Below, piece after piece: positions 1 to 6,905 of a DNA stretch of 64,000 bases. Within the stretch, counting starts at the first letter, position 1; each line of letters opens with the position of its first letter. The position numbers were made by a program, and so were the translations under genes. The notes below the pieces were generated by a model. It ran no database searches. It was given only the letters and a program-made list of their open reading frames with translations, and was not told the DNA's origin. Source of the stretch: CAJXNP01 sp050305935 (lineage in GTDB: Bacteria > Bacteroidota > Bacteroidia > Cytophagales > Cyclobacteriaceae); NCBI GenBank assembly GCA_050305935.1, contig JBNLGG010000001.1:1-64000 (forward strand), written 5' to 3'.

Positions 1-802
1 AGCCATCGATCTCAAATAAATATTCATCGCGATGCACGCCCATGGTGGTGCGCTGCAGTGCCAGGTCTTTCTTTAAGGAATTTTTATAATTGATCACAAA
101 ATCTTCATCAGACACCGAAGAAATGTATTTCAGGTTGATGGATTCGCGATTTTCTGAAAGGTTCTGATAGTGCCTTAGTAGAATAGGCGCAAACTCTTTA
201 CAAAACTCGCGTCGTTTTTCGCCAATAGATTTTGAGAGCGAAATAATAACATTGTCAAAGGGCTCCAGCAGGTCATGATCTACCTTGTTTTTTTCTGCGA
301 ATTGCTTGATCAGCTCATTCCGCTGTTTCAATGCATGACCGTAAGAGATTAGTTGGTCAAGATACTGCCGGTCAAACTGCGCGATCAGGCTGTCGAAGAA
401 TTTCCTTCGCAGTTCGCTGCCGCCAAGCACGAGGTCGCTATCGCTGGGTGCAATCAGCACCACAGGAAACTGGCCCACATGGTCACTGGCCTTTTCAACC
501 TGGTTCTTGTCCTGAAAAACCTTCTTTTTTTCGTTCCTGACCAAGGTACACCTGACCGTTGTGGAATTATTGCTATGAATAAACTTCCCAATCACTGAAA
601 AAAATCCTTCGTCGTGTAGGATGTTCAAATAGTCGGTGGCATTAAATGCACTTTTTGTGGCGCTTAAATAATAGATGGCATCCAGCAAATTGGTTTTACC
701 ACTTCCGTTTTCCCCCACCAGGCAATTGATGTCCTGAGAGAAGGAGACCTGACATTCCGCGAAGTTTTTGAACTGAGTCAATTTCAGATTTTCAATATGC
801 AT
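1..802 (-). CDS. recF: DNA replication and repair protein RecF (3' end cut by window edge)
   Basis: RecF is a cytoplasmic SMC-like ATPase that loads RecA at single-strand gaps through the RecFOR pathway. Reading the minus strand from the ATG at 800-802 gives an uninterrupted frame of 267 codons running off the window. The N-terminus begins MHIENLKLTQFKNF, the usual RecF opening, followed by a Walker A motif GENGSGKT at residues 30-37 and the family segment QFPVVLIAPSDSDLV near residue 110. The full family length is about 360-370 residues, so about 100 C-terminal residues, including signature and Walker B regions, lie outside. It is transcribed away from pdhA. The start is supported by the position of the first beta strand and by the lack of any nearer in-frame ATG that keeps it. 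Confidence 0.95.
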   Translation of the reverse strand, partial: MHIENLKLTQFKNFAECQVSFSQDINCLVGENGSGKTNLLDAIYYLSATKSAFNATDYLNILHDEGFFSVIGKFIHSNNSTTVRCTLVRNEKKKVFQDKNQVEKASDHVGQFPVVLIAPSDSDLVLGGSELRRKFFDSLIAQFDRQYLDQLISYGHALKQRNELIKQFAEKNKVDHDLLEPFDNVIISLSKSIGEKRREFCKEFAPILLRHYQNLSENRESINLKYISSVSDEDFVINYKNSLKKDLALQRTTMGVHRDEYLFEIDG

Positions 803-847
803 TAATTTCTTTGTTGGATGATTTTATTTAACTTCGCACGGCAATTT

Positions 848-879
848 AAACCCAGACCATAGACTGGGTTTCTTTTTAC
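848..879 (+). terminator. Hairpin plus T-run in the recF/pdhA divergent region
   Basis: An 8-bp perfect stem AAACCCAG (848-855) / CTGGGTTT (864-871) with an 8-nt loop is followed by CTTTTT. On the plus strand this looks like an intrinsic terminator, but no gene lies upstream on that strand, since recF is divergent. It may be an attenuator in a pdhA leader, the end of a short untranslated RNA, or chance. Confidence 0.5.
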
Positions 880-910
880 GGTTTACAAAGTAATTATTAA
901 GAATTCTTAT

Positions 911-1942
911 ATGGCAAGTACAACTCAAAATAAAAAGAAAAAAACTACCACAAAGGTTGAATTCCCAAAAGAAGTATATCTGAAATGGTACGAGGACATT
1001 CTTTTAATGCGACGTTTTGAAGAAAAAGCGGGTCAGATGTACGGCCAACAAAAGATCAGGGGTTTCTGCCACTTGTATATCGGTCAGGAAGCTTGCGCGG
1101 CGGGAAGTGTTTCTGCTTTACGGGAAGGTGACAAGTATATCACCGCATACCGGGACCACGCGCATCCATTGGTGTTGGGCTCTGACCCAAAAGCAATCAT
1201 GGCTGAATTATATGGTAAGGCCACAGGTATTTCCAAAGGAAAGGGCGGATCCATGCACATGTTTGATAAGGAAAGAGGTTTCTTCGGTGGTCATGGAATT
1301 GTGGGGGCGCAGGTTCCTCTTGGAGTAGGGATTGCTTTCTCTGAGCACTACAACAAAACCGGAAATGTGTGTATGACTTATATGGGTGATGGAGCTGTTC
1401 GTCAGGGAGCTTTTCACGAGGCGCTCAACTTAGCGATGCATTACAGTCTTCCAGTCATATTTGTAATAGAAAATAATGGCTATGCCATGGGTACCAGTGT
1501 TAAGCGTACCTCTAATGTGCATGAATTGTATACCTTGGGCGATGCCTATGACATACCATCCAAGCCTGTTGATGCCATGAAAGTGGAAGAAGTTCACAAG
1601 GCCGTGGCGGAAGCGGCCGAAAGAGCTAGAGCAGGAAACGGCCCATCTTTATTAGAATTCAGAACTTATCGATACAAGGGTCACTCTATGTCCGACCCAG
1701 CCAAATACCGAACCAAAGAGGAAGTAGCGGATTATAAGAAGCAGGATCCGCTGGAGCAGGTAAAAGCTACTATTCTAAAACAAAAATTCGCCTCAGAAGA
1801 TGATCTTAAAAAGATTGAGGATAAGATTAAGGAAATTGTGAACGAATCAGTGAAATTTGCTGAGGAATCGCCATTCCCAGATCCTTCGGAGTTGTTTAAG
1901 GATGTGTATGCAGAGCAGGACTATCCTTTTCTTATGGAATAG
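911..1942 (+). CDS. pdhA: Pyruvate dehydrogenase E1 component, alpha subunit
   Basis: E1-alpha binds thiamine diphosphate and, with E1-beta, decarboxylates pyruvate and passes the acetyl group to the E2 lipoyl domain. The 343-residue length is typical of the separate alpha subunit. Visible marks are the ThDP/Mg motif starting GDG at residues 159-161 and ending NN at 188-189, the GGSMHM segment near 112-117, and YRYKGHSMSDP around 253-263, which carries the phosphorylation-loop equivalent. A lysine- and threonine-rich N-terminal tail (residues 5-15) precedes the fold. No E1-beta or E2 gene is next to it, so they must lie elsewhere. The ATG at 911 is preceded by AT-rich sequence without a Shine-Dalgarno, as for most genes here. 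Confidence 0.96.
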   Translation: MASTTQNKKKKTTTKVEFPKEVYLKWYEDILLMRRFEEKAGQMYGQQKIRGFCHLYIGQEACAAGSVSALREGDKYITAYRDHAHPLVLGSDPKAIMAELYGKATGISKGKGGSMHMFDKERGFFGGHGIVGAQVPLGVGIAFSEHYNKTGNVCMTYMGDGAVRQGAFHEALNLAMHYSLPVIFVIENNGYAMGTSVKRTSNVHELYTLGDAYDIPSKPVDAMKVEEVHKAVAEAAERARAGNGPSLLEFRTYRYKGHSMSDPAKYRTKEEVADYKKQDPLEQVKATILKQKFASEDDLKKIEDKIKEIVNESVKFAEESPFPDPSELFKDVYAEQDYPFLME

Positions 1943-1966
1943 TGAATGGAAGTTCAGATAAAATAC

Positions 1967-1974
1967 TATTTTTG
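1967..1974 (+). promoter_or_regulatory. Bacteroidota-type -7 element before the TPR gene
   Basis: TATTTTTG fits the TAnnTTTG -7 consensus described for the Bacteroidota primary sigma factor and lies 23 nt before the ATG at 1998. No convincing -33 TTG is seen, so support is moderate. Confidence 0.4.
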
Positions 1975-1997
1975 CACCCTGAATTTTTTCAAGCATA

Positions 1998-2708
1998 ATG
2001 GCAACAAAGACTAAAAAGAAACAAGAAACTGGGAATGAACTTCTTGAAAGTTCTGAAGCGATTGCTGAACAGGTAATCAGAGGGGAACAGTTTATTGAAA
2101 AGAATAAGAAAATGGTGTTTATCTTCGGTGGGGTAATTGCCGTGATTATAGCTGCTTTCTTTTTATATGATTACTACAAAACTACTCAGAACGAAAAAGC
2201 TGTTGTAGATGTCTTTCAGGCTCAATATTATTTTGAACAGGATAGCCTGGACAAAGCTTTATCGGGTGATGGTAACAACTTTGGTTTTCTGGATATTATT
2301 GAGGAATACCCCATGAGCGAATCTGCTAACCTGGCTAATTTTTATGCCGGAGCGATCTATCTTAAAAAAGGAGAGTACGAGCTCGCTATCGAATACTTAG
2401 ACCACTTTAGCGGCGATGATTTGCTGGTTACACCAAGAGCCTATAGTCTTATCGGTGACGCAAATATGGAATTGGGCAACTACAGCGAAGCGATTTCACA
2501 CTACGAAAAAGCGGCATCATACAAGCCGAATGATTACACTTCTCCGATTTATTTGACAAAGGCTGCCATTGCCTATGAAAAATCAGGTGATTTGGAAGGA
2601 GCAATAAAAGCCTACAAAACTATTATTGATAATCACAGGGAATCTGCCGAATATCCAAATGCGCTTAAACAAAAGGCAAGATTGGAAATGAAGAAAAAAG
2701 CAGGATAG
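1998..2708 (+). CDS. Membrane-anchored tetratricopeptide repeat protein
   Basis: This is a 236-residue protein with a charged N-terminus, one membrane segment at about residues 39-57 (MVFIFGGVIAVIIAAFFLY) and a periplasmic TPR region from about residue 95 to the end. The helix pairs include YLKKGEYELAIEYLD, NMELGNYSEAISHYEKA and YEKSGDLEGAIKAYK. The layout resembles YfgM/BamD-like TPR anchors, which bridge chaperones or envelope complexes, but partner and function cannot be read from the sequence. It is followed by a strong terminator, so it appears to be transcribed alone or with pdhA (55-nt gap, own -7 element). Confidence 0.85.
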   Translation: MATKTKKKQETGNELLESSEAIAEQVIRGEQFIEKNKKMVFIFGGVIAVIIAAFFLYDYYKTTQNEKAVVDVFQAQYYFEQDSLDKALSGDGNNFGFLDIIEEYPMSESANLANFYAGAIYLKKGEYELAIEYLDHFSGDDLLVTPRAYSLIGDANMELGNYSEAISHYEKAASYKPNDYTSPIYLTKAAIAYEKSGDLEGAIKAYKTIIDNHRESAEYPNALKQKARLEMKKKAG

Positions 2709-2730
2709 AAAATCTAAAAAATAAAGCTAA

Positions 2731-2767
2731 AAAGGGATAAGGGCCGGAAAGCTTTATCCCTTTTTTT
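2731..2767 (+). terminator. Intrinsic terminator after the TPR gene
   Basis: A 10-bp stem AAAGGGATAA (2731-2740) / TTATCCCTTT (2754-2763) is followed by a run of seven T ending at 2767. Confidence 0.8.
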
Positions 2768-2782
2768 ATGTGAAAATATTAT

Positions 2783-3259
2783 ATGGCAAGTTCATCAAAA
2801 AATTTAAGCACTTACTCCGGTAAAAACCTTAGCGTGCTGAAGGACAAAAAAATAGGTGTTGTTGTTTCAGAATGGAATGACGAAATCACAGAGTCCCTTT
2901 ATTCAGGCGCATATGAAACCCTGATCAATCTGGGGGCAGAAGCGAGCAATATTATTAAAAAATATGTGCCGGGAAGTTATGAATTGACCCTGGGAGCACA
3001 GTGGTTGGCAAAAAGTGACGATATCGATGCTGTGATTTGCCTGGGTTGTGTGATTCAAGGTGACACCCCTCATTTTGATTATATCTGCCAGGCAGTCGCT
3101 AATGGGATCACTAATGTGGGATTGAAGTATGATAAGCCGGTAATTTTTGGCGTACTTACCACGCTAAACAAACAACAGGCCTTAGACCGCGCGGGTGGAA
3201 AACACGGCAACAAGGGAGACGAAGCGGCGGTAACAGCAGTGAAAATGTTAGGATTTTAA
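2783..3259 (+). CDS. ribH: 6,7-dimethyl-8-ribityllumazine synthase
   Basis: RibH condenses 3,4-dihydroxy-2-butanone 4-phosphate with the ribitylamino-pyrimidine to make the last riboflavin precursor, in an icosahedral or pentameric cytoplasmic assembly. At 158 residues it has the usual length. The conserved elements are VPGSYE at 62-67, GDTPHFDY at 93-100 with the catalytic His97, GVLTT at 123-127 and the phosphate-binding RAGGKHGNKG at 136-145. About 20 N-terminal residues precede the core, as in other Bacteroidota homologues. No other riboflavin gene is nearby. Confidence 0.96.
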   Translation: MASSSKNLSTYSGKNLSVLKDKKIGVVVSEWNDEITESLYSGAYETLINLGAEASNIIKKYVPGSYELTLGAQWLAKSDDIDAVICLGCVIQGDTPHFDYICQAVANGITNVGLKYDKPVIFGVLTTLNKQQALDRAGGKHGNKGDEAAVTAVKMLGF

Positions 3260-3289
3260 TTTTTTTAAAAACAGATAGATGAAACCGAC

Positions 3290-3400
3290 ATGATTCACAG
3301 ATTCATTAATAACAACAACTAATGAATATGTTAATCATCAAAGGTTCCCAGTCTGCCGACGAGGCAGGCATGTGACCATAGAAAATATAATCATATACAC
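3290..3400 (+). promoter_or_regulatory. Structured leader element A, upstream of lysC
   Basis: The sequence directly before the lysC ATG can fold into an outer stem ATGATT (3290-3295) / AATCAT (3333-3338). This encloses an inner hairpin ATTCATTA (3301-3308) / TAATGAAT (3320-3327), followed by a GC-rich hairpin CTGCC (3353-3357) / GGCAG (3363-3367). It then runs GGCATG, ACCAT, GAAAA and ATATACA into the start codon. The same order of elements, with recognisably similar sequence, occurs before the PfkB kinase at 5777-5884. It could be a cis-acting RNA or a dispersed intergenic repeat. Confidence 0.5.
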
Positions 3401-4720
3401 ATGAAAGTTTTAAAATTTGGAGGTACCTCGGTAGGAAAACCAGAACGCATGCACCAGGTAGCTTCCATCGTAACCAATGACAGCGCTCAAAAAATCGTAG
3501 TTCTTTCAGCTCTTTCAGGAACTACCAACACTCTGGTATCAATCGGCGAACTATTAAACCAAAATAAAAAGGAGGAAGCCAAACAAGTAATAGAAGATCT
3601 GTACAAACACTATGTGGATTTCGTGCCTGAATTGGTTCAAAAGGAAGCCTACAGAAAAGGTGCGCAAGCAGCCGTAGATGAACATTTTGATTTTATCCGG
3701 TCTCTCCTGGATAAAGAATTTTCCAGTGCGTATAATCGGGAGCTATTGGCCCAGGGTGAATTAATGTCCACCAAAATGTTTCACCAATACCTGCTGGAAA
3801 TCGGAGTGAATTCAGCCCTTCTTCCGGCATTGGAATACATGGCCATCAATGAAAATGATGAGCCAGATATGGATTATATAAAGGCGAATTTGAAAAGGAT
3901 GCTGGCGGAAGAGAATGGAGCGGATATTTATGTGACCCAAGGTTACATCTGCCTGAACGCCCTCCAGGAAATAGACAACCTCAAAAGAGGGGGGAGCGAT
4001 TATACCGCTACCATCGTTGGTGCTGCCATCGAAGCCGAAATCGTGGAAATATGGACGGATATTGATGGAATGCACAATAATGATCCCAGGGTGGTAGAAA
4101 AAACCTATCCGATTGCCGAGCTTTCATTTAACGAGGCATCAGAGTTGGCATATTTTGGGGCTAAGATTTTGCACCCTTCTTCCATTTTACCTGTGTTGCA
4201 GTATAATGTGCCTGTGCAATTAAAAAATACCATGGAGCCCTCAGCATATGGTACCCGGATTAGTTCGGAAGAAAAGACCAAACATGCAAAGGCGATCGCT
4301 GCAAAGGATGGAATCACCGCCATCAAGATTAAGTCGACCCGGATGCTATTGGCCTATGGTTTTCTGACCAAAATATTTCAGGTTTTTGAAAAGTACCGGA
4401 CCCCCATCGACATGATCACCACTTCCGAGGTGGCGGTTTCATTGACAATAGATCAGGATTCCAATTTGGATAAAATCATCGAAGAGATTTCCCAGTTTGG
4501 GCAGGTAACGGTTGACAAAAACCAAACAATAGTCTGTATTGTTGGCAACCAAATAGCAGATCAAAAAGGCCTGGTCAGGAATATTTTTGATTCCTTGGAA
4601 AAAATTCCGGTAAGGATGATTTCGTATGGAGGAAGTATGTATAACATATCCGTGCTCATAGACACAAAATATAAGAAAGACGCCCTTAAGCTGCTGAACA
4701 AAGGGGTGTTTAACCTCTAA
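3401..4720 (+). CDS. lysC: Aspartate kinase (monofunctional)
   Basis: It phosphorylates aspartate to aspartyl-4-phosphate, the first step to lysine, threonine, methionine and diaminopimelate. The 439 residues contain the N-terminal KFGGTSVG at 5-12, GGSDYT at 197-202 and WTDIDGMHNNDPR at 218-230 of the amino-acid kinase fold. Two ACT domains follow from about residue 310 to the end, the usual site of lysine or threonine feedback. There is no fused homoserine dehydrogenase. The ATG at 3401 sits directly at the end of a structured leader related to the one before the PfkB kinase. A terminator follows the gene. Confidence 0.95.
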   Translation: MKVLKFGGTSVGKPERMHQVASIVTNDSAQKIVVLSALSGTTNTLVSIGELLNQNKKEEAKQVIEDLYKHYVDFVPELVQKEAYRKGAQAAVDEHFDFIRSLLDKEFSSAYNRELLAQGELMSTKMFHQYLLEIGVNSALLPALEYMAINENDEPDMDYIKANLKRMLAEENGADIYVTQGYICLNALQEIDNLKRGGSDYTATIVGAAIEAEIVEIWTDIDGMHNNDPRVVEKTYPIAELSFNEASELAYFGAKILHPSSILPVLQYNVPVQLKNTMEPSAYGTRISSEEKTKHAKAIAAKDGITAIKIKSTRMLLAYGFLTKIFQVFEKYRTPIDMITTSEVAVSLTIDQDSNLDKIIEEISQFGQVTVDKNQTIVCIVGNQIADQKGLVRNIFDSLEKIPVRMISYGGSMYNISVLIDTKYKKDALKLLNKGVFNL

Positions 4721-4726
4721 GTAAAG

Positions 4727-4758
4727 AAAGCAAGCTCATCATCGGGCTTGCTTTTTTT
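4727..4758 (+). terminator. Intrinsic terminator after lysC
   Basis: A 9-bp stem AAAGCAAGC (4727-4735) / GCTTGCTTT (4746-4754) with a 10-nt loop runs into a T-tract. Confidence 0.8.
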
Positions 4759-4795
4759 AATTTTATTTCCTGCCATTTTCTTTTACCTTGATGAA

Positions 4796-5689
4796 ATGAA
4801 AACCAGATCGTCCATTTTCATTTTTATTTATTTCATTTCATCTATTGGTATGGCACAAAACTTCGACATTCAGGGCCATCGGGGGTGTAGGGGACTAATG
4901 CCTGAGAACTCCCTTCCTGCATTTGAAAAAGCGCTTGAACTTGGCGTGACTACTCTTGAACTGGATGTCGTCATATCCAAAGATCTAAAAGTGGTGGTAT
5001 CGCATGATCCTTACTTCAAACCGGAAATATGTCTGTCACCGGATGGGAAAGATTTAGCCACCCGGAAGGAGGAAGATTTGAATATCTATAGGATGGATTA
5101 CGAGGAGGTGAAAAGATATGACTGCGGATCGAAATATGTTGCCAGGTTTCCTGAACAAGAGAAAATAAAGACCTACAAACCACTGCTGAAGGAGGTGATT
5201 CAATTTGCTGACCAGTATTGCCTGGATCATGGATTAAAACCTGTAAAATTTAATATTGAGCTGAAAAGTTTGGTAGATCATTACGATGTGTACCAACCGA
5301 ACCCTAAGCAGTTCAGTGACTTAGTGTACGAGGTGATCAAGGAGTACACCGTTACCCGGTTCACCATTCAGTCATTTGATCATCAGGTTTTGCAATATTG
5401 GAAAATAGGCTATCCGCAATATGAATTAGCTTTGTTAGAAGAAAACATTTCCTCCGCCACTAAAGCAATTGATAAGCTGGGCTTCCACCCCGATATTTAT
5501 AGCCCCGATTATGAACTAATCAAGAGGAAAGACATCATTAAACTTTATGATATGGGTATTAAAGTCATCCCGTGGACAGTAAATGATATGGATGAAATGA
5601 AAAAATTAGTGAGCTGGGGAGTCGACGGATTGATAACCGATTACCCGGATCGATTCAAGCAGGTCTTTCCTGACAAAATGCGCCAATAA
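4796..5689 (+). CDS. Secreted glycerophosphodiester phosphodiesterase
   Basis: Hydrolyses glycerophosphodiesters to glycerol 3-phosphate and an alcohol. Numbered from the ATG at 4796 (297 residues), a signal peptide ends at about IGMAQ (21). The GDPD catalytic set is visible: HRG at 28-30, EN at 37-38, ELD at 55-57 and HD at 70-71, with SFDH near the middle and the C-terminal PWTVND and GVDGLITDYP segments. The frame is open upstream to 4748, but that stretch lies in the lysC terminator and would bury the signal peptide, so the internal ATG is preferred. Exported from the cytoplasm; the exact compartment is not resolved. Confidence 0.9.
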   Translation: MKTRSSIFIFIYFISSIGMAQNFDIQGHRGCRGLMPENSLPAFEKALELGVTTLELDVVISKDLKVVVSHDPYFKPEICLSPDGKDLATRKEEDLNIYRMDYEEVKRYDCGSKYVARFPEQEKIKTYKPLLKEVIQFADQYCLDHGLKPVKFNIELKSLVDHYDVYQPNPKQFSDLVYEVIKEYTVTRFTIQSFDHQVLQYWKIGYPQYELALLEENISSATKAIDKLGFHPDIYSPDYELIKRKDIIKLYDMGIKVIPWTVNDMDEMKKLVSWGVDGLITDYPDRFKQVFPDKMRQ

Positions 5690-5776
5690 TTTTACCTTCC
5701 TGATTTTGTCCTTACTTTTGCGGGCATTGTATAAATGTGAGAACCTCATTCATAAGATTTTTAAAGAATAATTCAT

Positions 5777-5884
5777 GAAATGCCCATAAGAATGACTTCA
5801 TACTCAACAAGAATGAATATAATGGGCATTTCCCGCCTGCTGGCAGGCATGGCATCTAACCATTGAAAAACAAATTATATACAG
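5777..5884 (+). promoter_or_regulatory. Structured leader element B, upstream of the PfkB kinase
   Basis: An 11-bp perfect outer stem GAAATGCCCAT (5777-5787) / ATGGGCATTTC (5822-5832) encloses an inner hairpin TTCAT (5797-5801) / ATGAA (5813-5817). A GC-rich palindrome GCCTGC-TG-GCAGGC (5835-5848) follows, then GGCATCTAACCATTGAAAA and ATATACAG before the ATG. It shares order, spacing and several blocks with the lysC leader (CAACAA, AATGAATAT, TTCCC, GGCAGGCATG, ACCAT, ATATACA), while the stems differ in sequence. It may be a cis-regulatory RNA or a repeat element. Confidence 0.5.
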
Positions 5885-6853
5885 ATGAAAAAAGTATTAA
5901 GCATAGGAAATGCCCTGGTAGACATTTTGATGCAAATTGGTAATGACCAGATATTAGCAGAACTAAACCTCCCTAAAGGCAGCATGCAGTTAGTAGATCA
6001 ACAGGCCGCCATAGAAATAGAGCGAATAACCCAGAAATTTTCTAAGGCCATTGCATCGGGAGGCTCTGCTGCCAATACCATCAATGGATTAGCAAAGCTT
6101 GGCGCCGAGTGTGGATACATCGGTAAGATCGGGAATGACCAGTTTGGCAAACTTTTCCGTCAAAATCTGGAAAAAAATCAGATAAGTGCATTGTTGTACA
6201 ATGGAACAGTGGACACTGGCAGGGCAAATACTTTTATCAGTAAAGATGGTGAGCGCACATTTGGCACCTACTTGGGAGCGGCGGTGGAGCTAAGTGCCGA
6301 CGACCTTAGCCCCGAAATATTTAAAGGATTTGATATCCTGCACATCGAGGGCTATCTGGTGTTTAACCATCAGCTCATAGAACGTGCCTTGCAGTTGGCA
6401 AAGGAAAATGGTTTGTTGGTGTCACTGGACATGGCCAGCTACAACGTGGTAGAGGCAAATCTTGATTTTCTTAAGGATGTAGTGAAGAAATATGTCGACA
6501 TCCTTTTTGCCAATGAAGAAGAAGCGAAAGCTTTCACGGGTATGGAACCGGAAGAAGCACTTGAACAGATTGCCGATATGGTGGACATCGCTGTGGTAAA
6601 GATTGGAGCCAATGGTTCGCTGATAAAATCGGAAGGTAAGAAGTATGTTTCAAATGCCATCAAGGCTAATTGTGTTGATACGACGGGAGCGGGAGATTTA
6701 TACGCTGCAGGGTTTATTTATGGTTTATTACATAACCAACCCCTTGACAAGTGTGGAGACATTGGGGGAGTGCTCGGTGGCAATGTGATTGAAGTGATCG
6801 GGGCATCGATGGACGATGAGCGTTGGGACAAAATAAAAGCAGCTATCTCTTAA
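5885..6853 (+). CDS. PfkB-family carbohydrate/nucleoside kinase (adenosine kinase-like)
   Basis: This is a ribokinase-fold kinase of 322 residues. GGSAAN at 59-64 and KIGND at 81-85 form the substrate side. DTTGAGD at 265-271 holds the anion hole and the catalytic Asp271. Closest in feel to the adenosine kinase/sugar kinase branch common in Bacteroidota, but the substrate (adenosine, ribose, fructose or other) cannot be settled from the sequence. It stands alone, with a structured leader before the start codon and a terminator behind. The neighbouring nhaD is convergent. Confidence 0.85.
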   Translation: MKKVLSIGNALVDILMQIGNDQILAELNLPKGSMQLVDQQAAIEIERITQKFSKAIASGGSAANTINGLAKLGAECGYIGKIGNDQFGKLFRQNLEKNQISALLYNGTVDTGRANTFISKDGERTFGTYLGAAVELSADDLSPEIFKGFDILHIEGYLVFNHQLIERALQLAKENGLLVSLDMASYNVVEANLDFLKDVVKKYVDILFANEEEAKAFTGMEPEEALEQIADMVDIAVVKIGANGSLIKSEGKKYVSNAIKANCVDTTGAGDLYAAGFIYGLLHNQPLDKCGDIGGVLGGNVIEVIGASMDDERWDKIKAAIS

Positions 6854-6880
6854 AAGGACGTCTCCGGTAAGAATATTTGA

Positions 6881-6905
6881 AGCCTGGTTTTGTACCGGGC
6901 TTTTT
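6881..6905 (+). terminator. Intrinsic terminator after the PfkB kinase
   Basis: The stem AGCCTGG (6881-6887) / CCGGGCT (6895-6901), with one G-T pair and a 7-nt loop, is followed by TTTT. The T-run touches the stop codon of the convergent nhaD gene. Confidence 0.7.

Noticed and set aside
331..598. Two overlapping plus-strand reading frames of 69 and 81 codons
   Set aside because: They lie antisense to the uninterrupted recF frame and have no signal or family features.
4748..4795. Upstream 16-codon extension of the glycerophosphodiesterase
   Set aside because: The extension begins in the lysC terminator T-run and would displace the signal peptide from the N-terminus.
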